A DNA stretch of 64,000 nucleotides, taken from contig NC_010524.1 in NCBI RefSeq assembly GCF_000019785.1, forward strand, positions 3,646,001 to 3,710,000, in the 5' to 3' direction. This document shows positions 17,379-27,360 of the stretch, one piece after another. Position 1 is the stretch's first letter. Each line of letters begins with the position of its first letter. The stretch is from Leptothrix cholodnii SP-6. Lineage in GTDB: Bacteria > Pseudomonadota > Gammaproteobacteria > Burkholderiales > Burkholderiaceae_C. Under the pieces are notes generated by a model. It saw only the letters and a list, made by a program, of their open reading frames with translations. It ran no database searches and had not been told where the DNA came from. A program made the position numbers and the translations under genes.

Positions 17379-18801
17379 CCAACGGCGGGCGCACCAGACC
17401 CTCGGGCCACATCGAGCCCATCGCCCAGACGCGGCAGTCGACCGCATCCGGGCCTTCGCTGTAGACCTCGCCGAGCTCGCTGGCCGGGTCCGTGGGGTAG
17501 ACGCGGGTGGTCAGGCAGACGCGGTCGTTGGCGAACACCTCCAGCATGCTGCCGTCGAGCAGCACGCGCAGCGTCAGGTCCTCGCCCGGCTGCAGCAGCA
17601 GGTGGGCATGAACGTCCTGGCGCTTGACGCCGTGTTCCAGCGAACTGCGCCCGCGCTCGATGCTCAGGCGCCGCGCTTCGGGCCAATAGACCACGCGGGT
17701 GACTTCGCTGCCGGCCGGGTTGGCCAGCAGCGTGAGACCGACCTTGTAGCGGCCGGGGGCCGCAAAGCGCGCCTCGATGTCGAGGTGGCGGCCGGCAAAG
17801 CGCCAGCGCTGAGCGGGCGCCGCGTCAGCCACCGGCTGCAACGCCACTTCGGCCTGGCGCAGCAACGCCACCTCGGCCACCGGCGCCTGGGTCAGGCCGC
17901 CTTGCGCGTCCAGGCCCAGCTGGCGCGGCACGGTCATCGCGCCGGCCCAGCCATCGGCGTCGATCAGCGGCTGCTCGCGCTGCTCGTTGGCCCAGGCCCA
18001 TTGCAGGGTGCGGCCGTCGGGCACGCGGGTGGTCAGGTGCGCGAAGGCACCGGCATCGACGTCGAGCGGGCCGCTCCATTCGGGCACGAAGCGTTCGTTC
18101 TCGAAGCGGCCGACAAACGCATGGACGCCCAGGCCCAGCCACAGCGACACAGTCAGCACCCACTTCTCTTGGCCAGGACTGCCGAGCGGGAAGAAGTTCG
18201 GGCACTCCCACATCACGCCCAGGCGGCTGTCCTCGGCAGCGTAGAGCACGCCGCGGTCTTCCCAATGGATGCCGTCGGCGCTGCGGTAGAGCAGGCACTG
18301 GCCGCGCTCATGGTCGAGCGACGCGCCCAGCGCCATGTACCAGTGGCCGTCGTGCCGGAAGACGTAGGGGTCGCGGAAATCATGGCCTTCGACACCGGCC
18401 GGCGGCTGCACCAGCGTGCGCTCGGGGTGCTTGGTCCAGTGGATCAGGTCGGCGCTGGTGGCCACGCACTGCACCTGGCGCTCGGTGGTGTAGCCGGTGT
18501 AGTAGACGGTGGGCAGCCCGTCGACGACCGCAAAGCTGCCGGAGAAGCAGCCGCCCGCGTCGGGCCCGGCCGACGGCGCCAGCGCCAGCGGCTCGTCGCG
18601 CCAGGTGACCAGGTCGGCGCTGCTGGCGTGGCCCCAGTGGATGTCGCCCCACTTGCTGGCGTTCGGGTTGTACTGGTAGTAGAGGTGGTAACGGCCGGCG
18701 TGGAAGCACACGCCGTTGGGGTCGTTGATCCAGTTCTGCGGCGCGGTGAAGTGGTATTGCGGGCGGTGGGAACAGGGGGGGCGGTGGTCGGGCTGGGTCA
18801 T
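17359..18801 (-). CDS. Glycoside hydrolase family 32 (sucrose/fructan beta-fructosidase)
   Basis: 480 residues from ATG 18801. The GH32 beta-propeller signatures are present: 'WINDPNG' (nucleophile Asp about 27), 'HDFRDPYVF' near 142 (transition-state Asp), and 'WECPNFF' near 197 (acid/base Glu); a C-terminal beta-sandwich follows. No signal peptide, so it is cytoplasmic and hydrolyses imported sucrose, sucrose-6-phosphate or short fructans. Its ATG overlaps the stop of the LacI gene (ATGA), so the two are translationally coupled. With the ABC importer at 20209-24611 it forms a sucrose or fructo-oligosaccharide module. Confidence 0.92.
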   Translation of the reverse strand: MTQPDHRPPCSHRPQYHFTAPQNWINDPNGVCFHAGRYHLYYQYNPNASKWGDIHWGHASSADLVTWRDEPLALAPSAGPDAGGCFSGSFAVVDGLPTVYYTGYTTERQVQCVATSADLIHWTKHPERTLVQPPAGVEGHDFRDPYVFRHDGHWYMALGASLDHERGQCLLYRSADGIHWEDRGVLYAAEDSRLGVMWECPNFFPLGSPGQEKWVLTVSLWLGLGVHAFVGRFENERFVPEWSGPLDVDAGAFAHLTTRVPDGRTLQWAWANEQREQPLIDADGWAGAMTVPRQLGLDAQGGLTQAPVAEVALLRQAEVALQPVADAAPAQRWRFAGRHLDIEARFAAPGRYKVGLTLLANPAGSEVTRVVYWPEARRLSIERGRSSLEHGVKRQDVHAHLLLQPGEDLTLRVLLDGSMLEVFANDRVCLTTRVYPTDPASELGEVYSEGPDAVDCRVWAMGSMWPEGLVRPPLVKQPVA

Positions 18802-19916
18802 GGCAATGAGGCGGCAGGTGTGGGGGTTGACGTGGACGCGGCGGGCGTGTCCGCTGTGGATACGGGGGCGAGCGCCGACACCGAGTCGCGCGCGATCACT
18901 TCGCCGGCGACGCGCTGCCAGGCTTCGGCCGGCGCGGGCTCGCCGGCGATGCGTTCCAGCAGGCGCTGCACCGCGATCTGGCCCATCTCGAAATAGGGCA
19001 GCACGACGGTGCTCAGGCGCGGGCGGGTGACCTCGCAGATCACCTCGTCGTTGTCGTAGCCGATCACGGCGATGTCCTGCGGCACGCGCAGGCCCAGCGT
19101 CTCCAGCTCGCGGATCGCCTCCAGCGCCATCACGTCGTTGCCCAGGCACAGCGCGGTGGGACGCGGCGTGCGGCCGACGATCTGCTGCAGCGCCGGGCGC
19201 AGCGGCGTGAACGGGTCCGGGGTCTGCAGCGTCGAGCCGATCAGCGCCGGGCAATGCGCCGGGTCGAGCCCGTGCCGCGCGCAGGCGTCCAGGAACGCCG
19301 CCTTGCGCAGCCGCCCCGCCACCATGTTCTCGTCGACGCCGACATAGCCGATGCGCCGATGGCCCTGGGCCACCAGGTGATCGACCACGCGGGCCTGGCC
19401 GAGGCCGTCGTCGGGCACGACCGCCGGGGTGTGGTCCAGGTCGAAGCAGTTGACCAGCAGCAGCGGCGTGTCCTTCAGCGGCGGCAGCAAGACCTGCTGG
19501 TGATAGGGCGCGGCGTAGATGACGCCCTCGACGCGATGCGAGGCGAAGGTCTTGAGCAGCTTGGCCACCGCGTCGGCGTCGCGGCTACGGCCGGTGCCCA
19601 TGTCGGCGGCCAGCAGCGTCTTGCCGGCGGCGCGGCAGGCCTGCTGGGCGCCGCGCAGGATGCTCAGGTCCGACAGGCCGGCGCGGGTCTGGGCGATCTC
19701 GATGTCGCTGAACAGGCCGGTGATGAAGCCGATCAGCCCCGACTTGCCCGAGCGCATCAGGCGCGCGCCGCGGTGCGGCTCGTAGCCCAGCATCTCGATC
19801 GCGCGGCTGACCTTCTCGAAGGTCTCCGGGCTGATGCGTGGCTCGCGATTGACGACCCGCGAGACGGTCTTGATCGAGACCCCCGCGAGCTGCGCGACGT
19901 CGAAGATGGTGGCCAT
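18798..19916 (-). CDS. LacI-family repressor of the sucrose/fructan module
   Basis: 372 residues from ATG 19916, chosen because 'ATIFDVAQLAGVSIKTVSRVVN' positions the helix-turn-helix at the extreme N-terminus as in LacI proteins. The ligand domain runs from about 60 to 345 ('GFITGLFSDIEIAQ', 'RRIGYVGVDEN', 'LGNDVMALEA', 'DIAVIGYDNDEV'). The tail after about 350 is Ala/Thr/Pro-rich. The family binds a pseudo-palindromic operator with a central CG or similar; two such sites (19948-19964 and 20148-20163) flank the divergent promoter, suggesting autoregulation and repression of the transporter. The inducer is probably sucrose, fructose or a derivative. Confidence 0.92.
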   Translation of the reverse strand: MATIFDVAQLAGVSIKTVSRVVNREPRISPETFEKVSRAIEMLGYEPHRGARLMRSGKSGLIGFITGLFSDIEIAQTRAGLSDLSILRGAQQACRAAGKTLLAADMGTGRSRDADAVAKLLKTFASHRVEGVIYAAPYHQQVLLPPLKDTPLLLVNCFDLDHTPAVVPDDGLGQARVVDHLVAQGHRRIGYVGVDENMVAGRLRKAAFLDACARHGLDPAHCPALIGSTLQTPDPFTPLRPALQQIVGRTPRPTALCLGNDVMALEAIRELETLGLRVPQDIAVIGYDNDEVICEVTRPRLSTVVLPYFEMGQIAVQRLLERIAGEPAPAEAWQRVAGEVIARDSVSALAPVSTADTPAASTSTPTPAASLP

Positions 19917-19947
19917 GGGGTTCTGGGAAAGGAGGGAATCCGGACAA

Positions 19948-19964
19948 ATGACAACGTTGGACAT
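19948..19964. promoter_or_regulatory. Putative LacI-type operator upstream of the LacI/GH32 genes
   Basis: ATGACAACGTTGGACAT is an imperfect palindrome with the core ACAACGTTG, 31 bp upstream of the LacI start codon. The left half is identical to the site at 20148-20163, which supports recognition by the same protein. Confidence 0.6.
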
Positions 19965-20147
19965 TGCAATCCTCGGAGATCGATCCTGGCCTGTCAAGCA
20001 TCGAGCCGTTTTCCGGCTGACGCAGTGAGGCCATGCGAATCAGGCCCTCATTAACACGAGAAGAACGGCCGAAACGACGGACCGACCCCACCGAGGGTTT
20101 CCACGGATTTCTGGACAAAAGCTGCGGGATCTACATTTCAGTCCGCC

Positions 20148-20163
20148 ATGACAACATTGTCAT
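20148..20163. promoter_or_regulatory. Putative LacI-type operator upstream of the ABC importer
   Basis: ATGACAACATTGTCAT has perfect 7-bp arms around a 2-bp centre and lies 45 bp before the binding-protein start. It shares ATGACAAC with the site at 19948-19964. Confidence 0.65.
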
Positions 20164-20208
20164 TTGCGAGCCAAACCACCCGACCACATCCCGATCACGG
20201 AGTCCGCC

Positions 20209-21474
20209 ATGACCGTCTCGTCCCCCCTTCGCCGCAGCCTCGTCGTCCTGGGCCTGGCTGCCCTCGGTGCCAGCGCCGCCCAAGCCCAGACCTCGCTGTC
20301 GATGTGGTATCACGGTGCCGGCAACCCGAAGGAGAAGGAGCTGATGACGGGGATCATCAGCGACTTCAACAAGAGCCAGAAGGAGTGGAAGGTCGAGCTG
20401 CAGCAGTTCCCACAGGAGGCCTACAACACCTCGGTGGTGGCCGCCGCGGTGGCCGGCAAGCTGCCTGACATCCTCGACGTCGACGGCCCGGTGATGCCCA
20501 ACTGGGCCTGGTCGAAGTACCTGCAGCCGCTGGCCCTGCCGGCCGGCGCGACCGACAAGTTCCTGCCCGGCACGATCGGCACCTACAACGGCAAGGTCTA
20601 CTCGGTCGGCCTGTGGGACGCGGCCTGTGCGATGTTTGCCCGCAAGTCGGTGCTGCAGGCCCACAACATCCGCATCCCGACGCTCGACAAGCCCTGGACC
20701 AAGGCCGAGTTCGACGCCGCACTCGTGACGCTGCAAAAGAGCGGCAAGTTCCAGTACCCGATCGACCTGGGCCTGGCCTGGAAGGGCGAGTGGTACTCGT
20801 ACGCCTTCGGCCCCTTCCTGCAGAGCCACGGCGGTGACCTGCTGAACGCGGCTGCGCCCAAGGCCAACGGCACGCTCAACGGCCGTGCCGGCGTCGAGTT
20901 CGGCACCTGGTGGCAGAGCCTGTTCACGCGCAAGCTGACCCCGGGCACCTCGCAGAGCGGCGCCGACCGCGAGACCGGCTTCCTCGACGGCAAGTACGCG
21001 CTGCAGTGGAACGGCAACTGGGCCGCGCTGCCGGCGCTGAAGAAGTTCGGCGACGACCTGGTCTTCCTGCCGGCGCCCGACTTCGGCAAGGGCCCGAAGA
21101 TCGGCGCCGCGTCGTGGCAGTTCGGCGTCTCGGCCACCAGCAAGAACGCCAAGGGCGCGAACGCCTTCATCGCCTTTGCGCTCAAGGACAAGTACCTGGC
21201 GGCCTTCTCCGACGGTATCGGCCTGATCCCGTCGACCCCGGCGGCCGCGGCGCTGACGCAGAACTACAAGAAGGGCGGCCCGCTGGAGGTGTTCTTCGCG
21301 CTGTCGGCCAAGCAGGCCACGCTGCGCGCGTCGACGCCGGGTTATGCCGGCGCGTCGGGCGAGTTCGAGAAGGCGCTGGCCGACATCGCCAACGGCGGCA
21401 AGGTCGCCGATGCACTCGACAACGCCGCCGACGCGATCGACGCCGACCTGAAGAAGAACGGCAACTACCGCTGA
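20209..21474 (+). CDS. ABC sugar transporter, periplasmic binding protein (family 1)
   Basis: 421 residues from ATG 20209. The signal peptide 'SLVVLGLAALGASAAQAQ' ends near residue 27. The mature protein is an extracellular solute-binding protein of the maltose/multiple-sugar type ('LSMWYHGAGNPKEKELM', 'LPDILDVDGPVMPNWAW', 'FSDGIGLIPSTP'). It delivers an oligosaccharide to the permeases encoded next; divergence from the LacI-GH32 pair points to sucrose or fructo-oligosaccharides. First gene of a four-gene operon. Confidence 0.92.
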   Translation: MTVSSPLRRSLVVLGLAALGASAAQAQTSLSMWYHGAGNPKEKELMTGIISDFNKSQKEWKVELQQFPQEAYNTSVVAAAVAGKLPDILDVDGPVMPNWAWSKYLQPLALPAGATDKFLPGTIGTYNGKVYSVGLWDAACAMFARKSVLQAHNIRIPTLDKPWTKAEFDAALVTLQKSGKFQYPIDLGLAWKGEWYSYAFGPFLQSHGGDLLNAAAPKANGTLNGRAGVEFGTWWQSLFTRKLTPGTSQSGADRETGFLDGKYALQWNGNWAALPALKKFGDDLVFLPAPDFGKGPKIGAASWQFGVSATSKNAKGANAFIAFALKDKYLAAFSDGIGLIPSTPAAAALTQNYKKGGPLEVFFALSAKQATLRASTPGYAGASGEFEKALADIANGGKVADALDNAADAIDADLKKNGNYR

Positions 21475-21502
21475 TCCAGCCCGCAGCAACCAGGCGAAGA
21501 CC

Positions 21503-22627
21503 ATGACCCAGACCCCGACCATTCCCACGACGACGCGTGCACCCGGCGCGGCCAGCGCGCGCCGTGCGGGCCTGCTCATGGTCTCGCCGGCCATGCTGCT
21601 GATGGGCCTGTTCCTGATCGTGCCCTTCGTGCTCGCGTTCACGATGTCGTTCACCAACCAGCGGCTGGTGTCGCCCAATCCGACCCAGTTCGTCGGCCTG
21701 GAGAACTACCGCCAGATGCTCGGCCTGGGCGTGCTGGTGCTCGAACCCGAGAAGGACGCACAAGGCGCCATCGCCCGCGAGGCCGATGGCAGCCCCACCT
21801 ATCCGGGCCTGCGCCAGTTCACCCGCGACAACCCCGACTACCCGCACCTGGACCGCAAGCGCGAGTGGTTCCACCTCGACTGGACCGGCGACAGCCGCCT
21901 CTACGTGCTGGCCAGCGACGTGATCTTCATGAAGGCGCTGGTCAACACGGTGCTGTTCGTGGTGGTGGTGGCGCCGGTGCAGGCCCTGCTGGCGCTGCTG
22001 CTGGCGATGCTGATCAACCAGCCGCTGCGCGGCATCAACGTCTTTCGCACCATCTACTTCATGCCGGTGGTGATCTCGATGGTGGTGGTCGCCTTCCTGT
22101 GGCGCTTCATCTATGCCGGCGACAACGGCCTGCTGAACTCGCTGCTGCAGCAGCTGACCTTCGGCGCCTTCCAGCCGGTCGACTGGCTGGGCCAGCCCGG
22201 CACCGCACTGTGGGCCATCATGGCGATGTCGGTCTGGCAGGGCGTGGGCTTCCACATGATCGTCTGGCTGTCGGGGCTGCAGACGATTCCCGCCTCGCTG
22301 TACGAGGCCGCCGCGCTCGAAGGCGCGTCGAAGTGGCAGGTCTTCCGCTACGTCACCTGGCCGGGCCTGCGCAACACCGCGATCCTGGTGATGGTCGTCA
22401 TCACGATGCAGGCCTTCACGCTCTACCCGCAGATCGACGTGATGACGCGCGGCGGCCCGCTCGACTCGACCCAGTCGCTGGTCTTCCAGGCGGTGCAGCG
22501 CGGCTACGGCAAGCAGGACATCGCCGGCGGCTCCGCGATCAGCGTCTTCCTGTTCCTGTTCGTGCTGGCGATCTCGCTGGGCCAACGCTGGCTGACGCGG
22601 GAACGCCAGGTCGACAAGAGCCACTGA
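21503..22627 (+). CDS. ABC sugar transporter permease (MalF type) with enlarged loop
   Basis: 374 residues, about 70 more than most MalF-type permeases of three-gene sugar importers. Six transmembrane helices are predicted, with the EAA cytoplasmic loop 'YEAAALEGASKWQVF' near residue 270. The extra length lies after the first helix, in a charged segment around residues 75-140 before 'ALVNTVLFVVVVAP'; by topology it should face the periplasm. It pairs with the MalG-type permease encoded next. Start ATG 21503. Confidence 0.92.
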   Translation: MTQTPTIPTTTRAPGAASARRAGLLMVSPAMLLMGLFLIVPFVLAFTMSFTNQRLVSPNPTQFVGLENYRQMLGLGVLVLEPEKDAQGAIAREADGSPTYPGLRQFTRDNPDYPHLDRKREWFHLDWTGDSRLYVLASDVIFMKALVNTVLFVVVVAPVQALLALLLAMLINQPLRGINVFRTIYFMPVVISMVVVAFLWRFIYAGDNGLLNSLLQQLTFGAFQPVDWLGQPGTALWAIMAMSVWQGVGFHMIVWLSGLQTIPASLYEAAALEGASKWQVFRYVTWPGLRNTAILVMVVITMQAFTLYPQIDVMTRGGPLDSTQSLVFQAVQRGYGKQDIAGGSAISVFLFLFVLAISLGQRWLTRERQVDKSH

Positions 22628-22658
22628 CCGCGCCGAATCAACCCAGGAGCCTCATCCC

Positions 22659-23534
22659 ATGAGCCACCCCATGATGCCCACGCTGGCACGCCGCGCGCTG
22701 CACTACGTGCTGCTGAGCTGGATCGCGCTGATCTTCATCTTCCCGATCGTCTTCATGATCGTGTCGTCGCTCAAGCCCGACCTGCAGCTGCTGCAGGACG
22801 CCAGCTCGCTGCGCGCCTTCCTGCCGGTGGGCGACATCTCGCTCGACAACTACCGCGCGGCCTTCCAGCGCGTGCCGATCGGCCACTTCATCGTCAACTC
22901 GGTGATGGTCACGGCGATCACGATGGTGCTGTCGCTGGCGATCTGCTCGATGGCGGCGTTTGCCTTCGTGTTCCTGGAGTTCCCGGGCCGCAACCTGCTG
23001 ATGGCGGTGGTGCTGGCCACCTTCATCGTGCCCTTCGAGTCGATCGCCATCCCGCTGCTGCTGGTGGTCAACAACCTGCCGTGGATCGGCGCGGACGGCC
23101 TCACGATCGGCTGGCTCAACTCGTACCACGTGCAGATCATCCCGTTCGTGTCGGACGCGCTGACGATCTACCTGTTCGTCCAGTACTTCCGCGACCTGCC
23201 GCGTGATCTGGTCGAGGCCGCCCGCGTCGACGGCGCGAGCTACTTCCAGATCTACCGCCGCGTGATCGTGCCGCTGGCCGGCCCGGTGTTCGCGACCGCC
23301 GCGATCCTGAAATTCCTCGCCATGTACAACCAGTACCTGTGGCCGGTGATGTCGGCCCAGTCGGAGGACTACCGCCCGATCATGGTCGGCCTGCAGTACT
23401 TCTTCCAGCTCAACATCGCCTGGGGCGAAATGATGGCCTACCTGACCGTCATCACGGTGCCGGTGCTGCTGTTCTACCTGAGCCTGCAGCGCGCGTTCAT
23501 CGCCTCGATCGCCTCCACCGGGGTCAAGGGTTGA
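22659..23534 (+). CDS. ABC sugar transporter permease (MalG type)
   Basis: 291 residues, six predicted membrane helices, and the EAA loop 'LVEAARVDGASYFQIYRR' near residue 190. A GGAG ribosome site ('caggagcctc') precedes ATG 22659. It forms the membrane channel with the MalF-type partner and is followed after 72 bp by the ATPase gene. Confidence 0.93.
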   Translation: MSHPMMPTLARRALHYVLLSWIALIFIFPIVFMIVSSLKPDLQLLQDASSLRAFLPVGDISLDNYRAAFQRVPIGHFIVNSVMVTAITMVLSLAICSMAAFAFVFLEFPGRNLLMAVVLATFIVPFESIAIPLLLVVNNLPWIGADGLTIGWLNSYHVQIIPFVSDALTIYLFVQYFRDLPRDLVEAARVDGASYFQIYRRVIVPLAGPVFATAAILKFLAMYNQYLWPVMSAQSEDYRPIMVGLQYFFQLNIAWGEMMAYLTVITVPVLLFYLSLQRAFIASIASTGVKG

Positions 23535-23606
23535 TGGCTCACCCCATGAGCCACCCCACCGCCCGAACCGAACCCCATCCGCCCTCCGCTTTCAAGGACC
23601 GCGACC

Positions 23607-24611
<1,005 letters not shown>

Positions 24612-24621
24612 TCCCGCCACG

Positions 24622-24933
24622 TCACGCGACGTCGATCAGGATCTCGCCGCCCTCGACCTTGGCCGGATACGTCTTGAGCGCCACGCACACCGGCGCGCCC
24701 AGCGGGCGGCCGTCGCGGATGTCGAAGCGGCCGTTGTGCTTGGGGCACTCGATCACGTGCGCCTGCACCAGGCCGTCGCACAGGTGCACCTGCTCGTGGG
24801 TGCACAGGCCGTCGCTGGCGTAGACCTTGTCGTCGTAGCGGTAGATCGCGAAGGTCTTGCCGGCGTGGTCGAAGCGGCGCACGTCTTCGTCGTCGATGTC
24901 GTCGAAGGCGCAGACGGGGGTCCATTGGGGCAT
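24622..24933 (-). CDS. mocE: MocE-like Rieske [2Fe-2S] ferredoxin
   Basis: 103 residues. The Rieske cluster motif is complete: 'CTHEQVHLCDG' supplies Cys-X-His and 'CPKHNGRFD' supplies Cys-X2-His. Small soluble Rieske ferredoxins of this kind carry electrons from a flavin reductase to an oxygenase; MocE does so in rhizopine catabolism. The gene follows the desaturase-like oxygenase by 29 bp on the same strand, exactly the partner expected. The likely reductase is encoded 18 kb away at 5584. Family certain; the Moc role is inferred from context. Confidence 0.88.
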   Translation of the reverse strand: MPQWTPVCAFDDIDDEDVRRFDHAGKTFAIYRYDDKVYASDGLCTHEQVHLCDGLVQAHVIECPKHNGRFDIRDGRPLGAPVCVALKTYPAKVEGGEILIDVA

Positions 24934-24962
24934 GTGATGTCTCCTGTTGATGGATCTGGAAA

Positions 24963-26039
24963 TCAGGCCGGTTGCTGGGCAGGCAGCGGGCGCTGCACCG
25001 CCCAGTCGGGCTCGCGCACCTGGCGCAGCACGGCGGGGACGATCTCGCGGTAGGCCGCGAGCGTGCCGTCGTAGGCCGGCGGGCAGTCGCCCTTGATGAC
25101 CTCGTGCAGCCGCGGCAGCGCGTGGTACGGGACCATCGGGAACATGTGGTGTTCGACGTGGTAGTTCATGTTCCAGTACAGGAAACGGAACACCGGGTTC
25201 ATGTAGACCGTGCGGCAGTTCAGGCGATGGTCGGTGACGTTCTCGGGCAGGCCGGCGTGCTGGGTGTAGCCGAAGAAGGTGTAGAGCCAGGCCCCCACGA
25301 ACGACGGCAGGCCGATGAAGAACAGCGGCAGCCCGCTCTCAAAGTACACCGCCGCGCCGATCACCGCCGCGTAGATCAGCACCCAGAAACGCGCCTCGCG
25401 GATCATCCTGGGCCACTCCATCTCCGGCACGAAGGTCTTCTCTTCGGCGTCGAGCCGGCCCAGCGCGTTGGCCACAACGCGCAGGTATTCGACCGGGCCG
25501 CCCTTGAGCGCGAAGAACTGCAGCAGCGTGTGCGCCAGGTCGGTCGGCACGCCGATCGCGATCTCGGGGTCGCGGCCGGTGACGAGCGTGTCGGTGTGGT
25601 GGCGGGCGTGGCTCCAGCGCCAGCGGGTCGGCCGGCGCAGCACCATGAAGCTGGCCACCTGATACAGCGCATCGCTCATCCAGCGGGTCTTGAACGGCGT
25701 GCCGTGGCCGGCCTCGTGCCAGCGTGAATCGGCCGGGCCGGCGTAGAGCGTGGCGTAGACGAAAAACGCCAGCCAGAACCAGCCGCTGCCCCAGGTCAGC
25801 GCCATCCACGCGCCCGCGGCGACCAGCAGCGCGAACCACAGCAGCGTGTCGCGGATGGCCGGGCCGTCGCTGCGCTTCATCAGCTCCTTCAGGGTGGCGC
25901 GCGGCACGGCGCACTTGTACCAATCGGCGTTGACGAGGCCGGCGGCCTGCGCGCGCTCACCGGCGCCGCCGATCAGGCGGTAGTCGTCGCGGCGGGGCAA
26001 AGAGGCGGCGGCGGGTGTGTTCAGGGTCTGGCTGGTCAT
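24963..26039 (-). CDS. mocD: MocD-like fatty-acid-desaturase-fold di-iron oxygenase
   Basis: 358 residues from ATG 26039. A membrane protein with four or so helices and the three histidine boxes of the desaturase/hydroxylase superfamily: 'HEAGH' near 107, 'HARHH' near 143 and 'HVEHH' near 296, which bind a di-iron centre. It sits next to a Rieske ferredoxin, and a GGAA-N6-TTCC site lies 31 bp upstream, linking it to inositol control. In rhizobia MocD with MocE and MocF performs oxidative O-demethylation of 3-O-methyl-scyllo-inosamine. I infer an oxidative demethylation or hydroxylation of an inositol derivative here; a lipid or alkane substrate is the alternative. Confidence 0.8.
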   Translation of the reverse strand: MTSQTLNTPAAASLPRRDDYRLIGGAGERAQAAGLVNADWYKCAVPRATLKELMKRSDGPAIRDTLLWFALLVAAGAWMALTWGSGWFWLAFFVYATLYAGPADSRWHEAGHGTPFKTRWMSDALYQVASFMVLRRPTRWRWSHARHHTDTLVTGRDPEIAIGVPTDLAHTLLQFFALKGGPVEYLRVVANALGRLDAEEKTFVPEMEWPRMIREARFWVLIYAAVIGAAVYFESGLPLFFIGLPSFVGAWLYTFFGYTQHAGLPENVTDHRLNCRTVYMNPVFRFLYWNMNYHVEHHMFPMVPYHALPRLHEVIKGDCPPAYDGTLAAYREIVPAVLRQVREPDWAVQRPLPAQQPA

Positions 26040-26069
26040 GCTTCCATCCACTTTCATTCTTGAGTCGTG

Positions 26070-26087
26070 TCGGAAAAAACTTTCCGA
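26070..26087. promoter_or_regulatory. Perfect GGAA-N6-TTCC operator (IolR/RpiR type) upstream of the MocD-like gene
   Basis: TCGGAAAAAACTTTCCGA has perfect 7-bp arms (TCGGAAA/TTTCCGA) and exactly matches the GGAA-N6-TTCC motif described for IolR in Caulobacter and Sinorhizobium. It begins 31 bp before the start codon of the oxygenase gene, a position where a repressor would block transcription. Confidence 0.7.
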
Positions 26088-26232
26088 ATCCACCGGGAGC
26101 GGATGCTAGGGATCAGCGCCCTGCGCCACAATCAATTCACATCATTTGCTATCAGAAGTCATCAGCCATGCAGAGCTTCTTCATTGCATTTCCATCATCT
26201 GATCTGCGGGTCAACCCTGATCCGAGCCGGCG

Positions 26233-27285
26233 ATGAGCCGCCGCCCGACCCTCACCGCAGTGGCCGCGGCGGCCGGCGTCAGCACCGCCACCGTCGACCG
26301 CGTGCTCAACAGCCGCCTGCCGGTGCGCGAGGCCACCGCCTTGCGCGTGATCGAGGCGGCCGAGCGCATCGGCTATCACGGCGCCCGGCTGATGCGCGCG
26401 CGCCTGCTCGAACGTGGCGAGCGCACCGTGCGCACGCTGGGTTTCTGCCTGCAAAAACGTGGCGATCCGTTCTACCAGGCGTTCGGCCGGGCCTTCTCGA
26501 CGGCAGCCGCCCGCCACACGCCCGAGCAGTGCGTGGCGGTGGTCGAGTTCATGGACCAGCTCGAACCCGCCTCGATCGCCGACGCGCTGCTCAACCTGGG
26601 CACCGAGTGCGACGCGCTGGCGGTGGTGGCGGTCGATCACCCGCACGTCACCGCCGCGATCGAAGCGCTGCACGCGATGGGCAAGCCGGTGCTGACGCTG
26701 CTGTCCGACCTGAGCGCGCCGCAGCGCACCGCCTACGTCGGCACCGACGCGCGCAAGAGCGGGCGCACCGCGGCGTGGGCGATCACACGGCTGGCGCGTG
26801 GCGAGGGCTCGGTCGGCGTGTTCGTCGGCAGCCACCGCTATCTGGGGCAGGAGACCAGCGAGATCAGCTTTCGCAGCTACCTGCGCGAACACGCGCCGCA
26901 GCTGCGCCTGATCGACACCCAGGTCAACCTCGAGGACGACCAGCTCGCCTTCGAGGCCACGCTGGCGATGCTGGCGCGCCACCCCGACCTGCGCGGCATC
27001 TACGTGGCCGGCGGCGGCGTGGTCGGCATCATCCGCGCGCTGCGCGAGGAGCAGGCCCAGCTGCGCACGCCGCACATCGTGACGGTCTGCTGCGAACTGA
27101 TGCCCACCCAGCGCGCCGCCCTGATCGACGGCGTGATCGACCTGGTGATCGACACGCCCACCGCACGCATCGCCGAAACCGCCGTCGAGGTGATGCTGCG
27201 CGCGCTCGAAGCCCCTGCCGACGCACCGCTGCTGGCGCAGCAGTATCCGCAGCCGTTCGATCTGTACACGGCGGAGAACGTCTGA
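26233..27285 (+). CDS. LacI-family transcriptional regulator divergent from the MocD-like gene
   Basis: 350 residues from ATG 26233. The N-terminal helix-turn-helix 'LTAVAAAAGVSTATVDRVLN' is followed by a ligand-binding domain (about 65-345; 'LGFCLQKRGDPFYQAF', 'GIYVAGGGVVGIIRAL'). The C-terminus resembles the partial regulator at 1-414. The class with 'VDRVLN' is common near inositol and sugar-alcohol genes of proteobacteria. Its position opposite the oxygenase gene suggests it senses the pathway's substrate or an intermediate, in addition to the RpiR-type control. Confidence 0.88.
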   Translation: MSRRPTLTAVAAAAGVSTATVDRVLNSRLPVREATALRVIEAAERIGYHGARLMRARLLERGERTVRTLGFCLQKRGDPFYQAFGRAFSTAAARHTPEQCVAVVEFMDQLEPASIADALLNLGTECDALAVVAVDHPHVTAAIEALHAMGKPVLTLLSDLSAPQRTAYVGTDARKSGRTAAWAITRLARGEGSVGVFVGSHRYLGQETSEISFRSYLREHAPQLRLIDTQVNLEDDQLAFEATLAMLARHPDLRGIYVAGGGVVGIIRALREEQAQLRTPHIVTVCCELMPTQRAALIDGVIDLVIDTPTARIAETAVEVMLRALEAPADAPLLAQQYPQPFDLYTAENV

Positions 27286-27360
27286 TCGGGCGAGACGACA
27301 CCGCGCCTTCGCAGAGGGATCGCATCAGAATCGCGTTCACCCACCCTGAGCCTGCACACC

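Noticed and set aside
24963..26039. Calling the three-His-box protein a lipid desaturase
   Set aside because: The histidine boxes alone would permit it, but the adjacent Rieske ferredoxin and the upstream IolR-type site favour a MocD-like oxygenase. Kept as the alternative in the entry.
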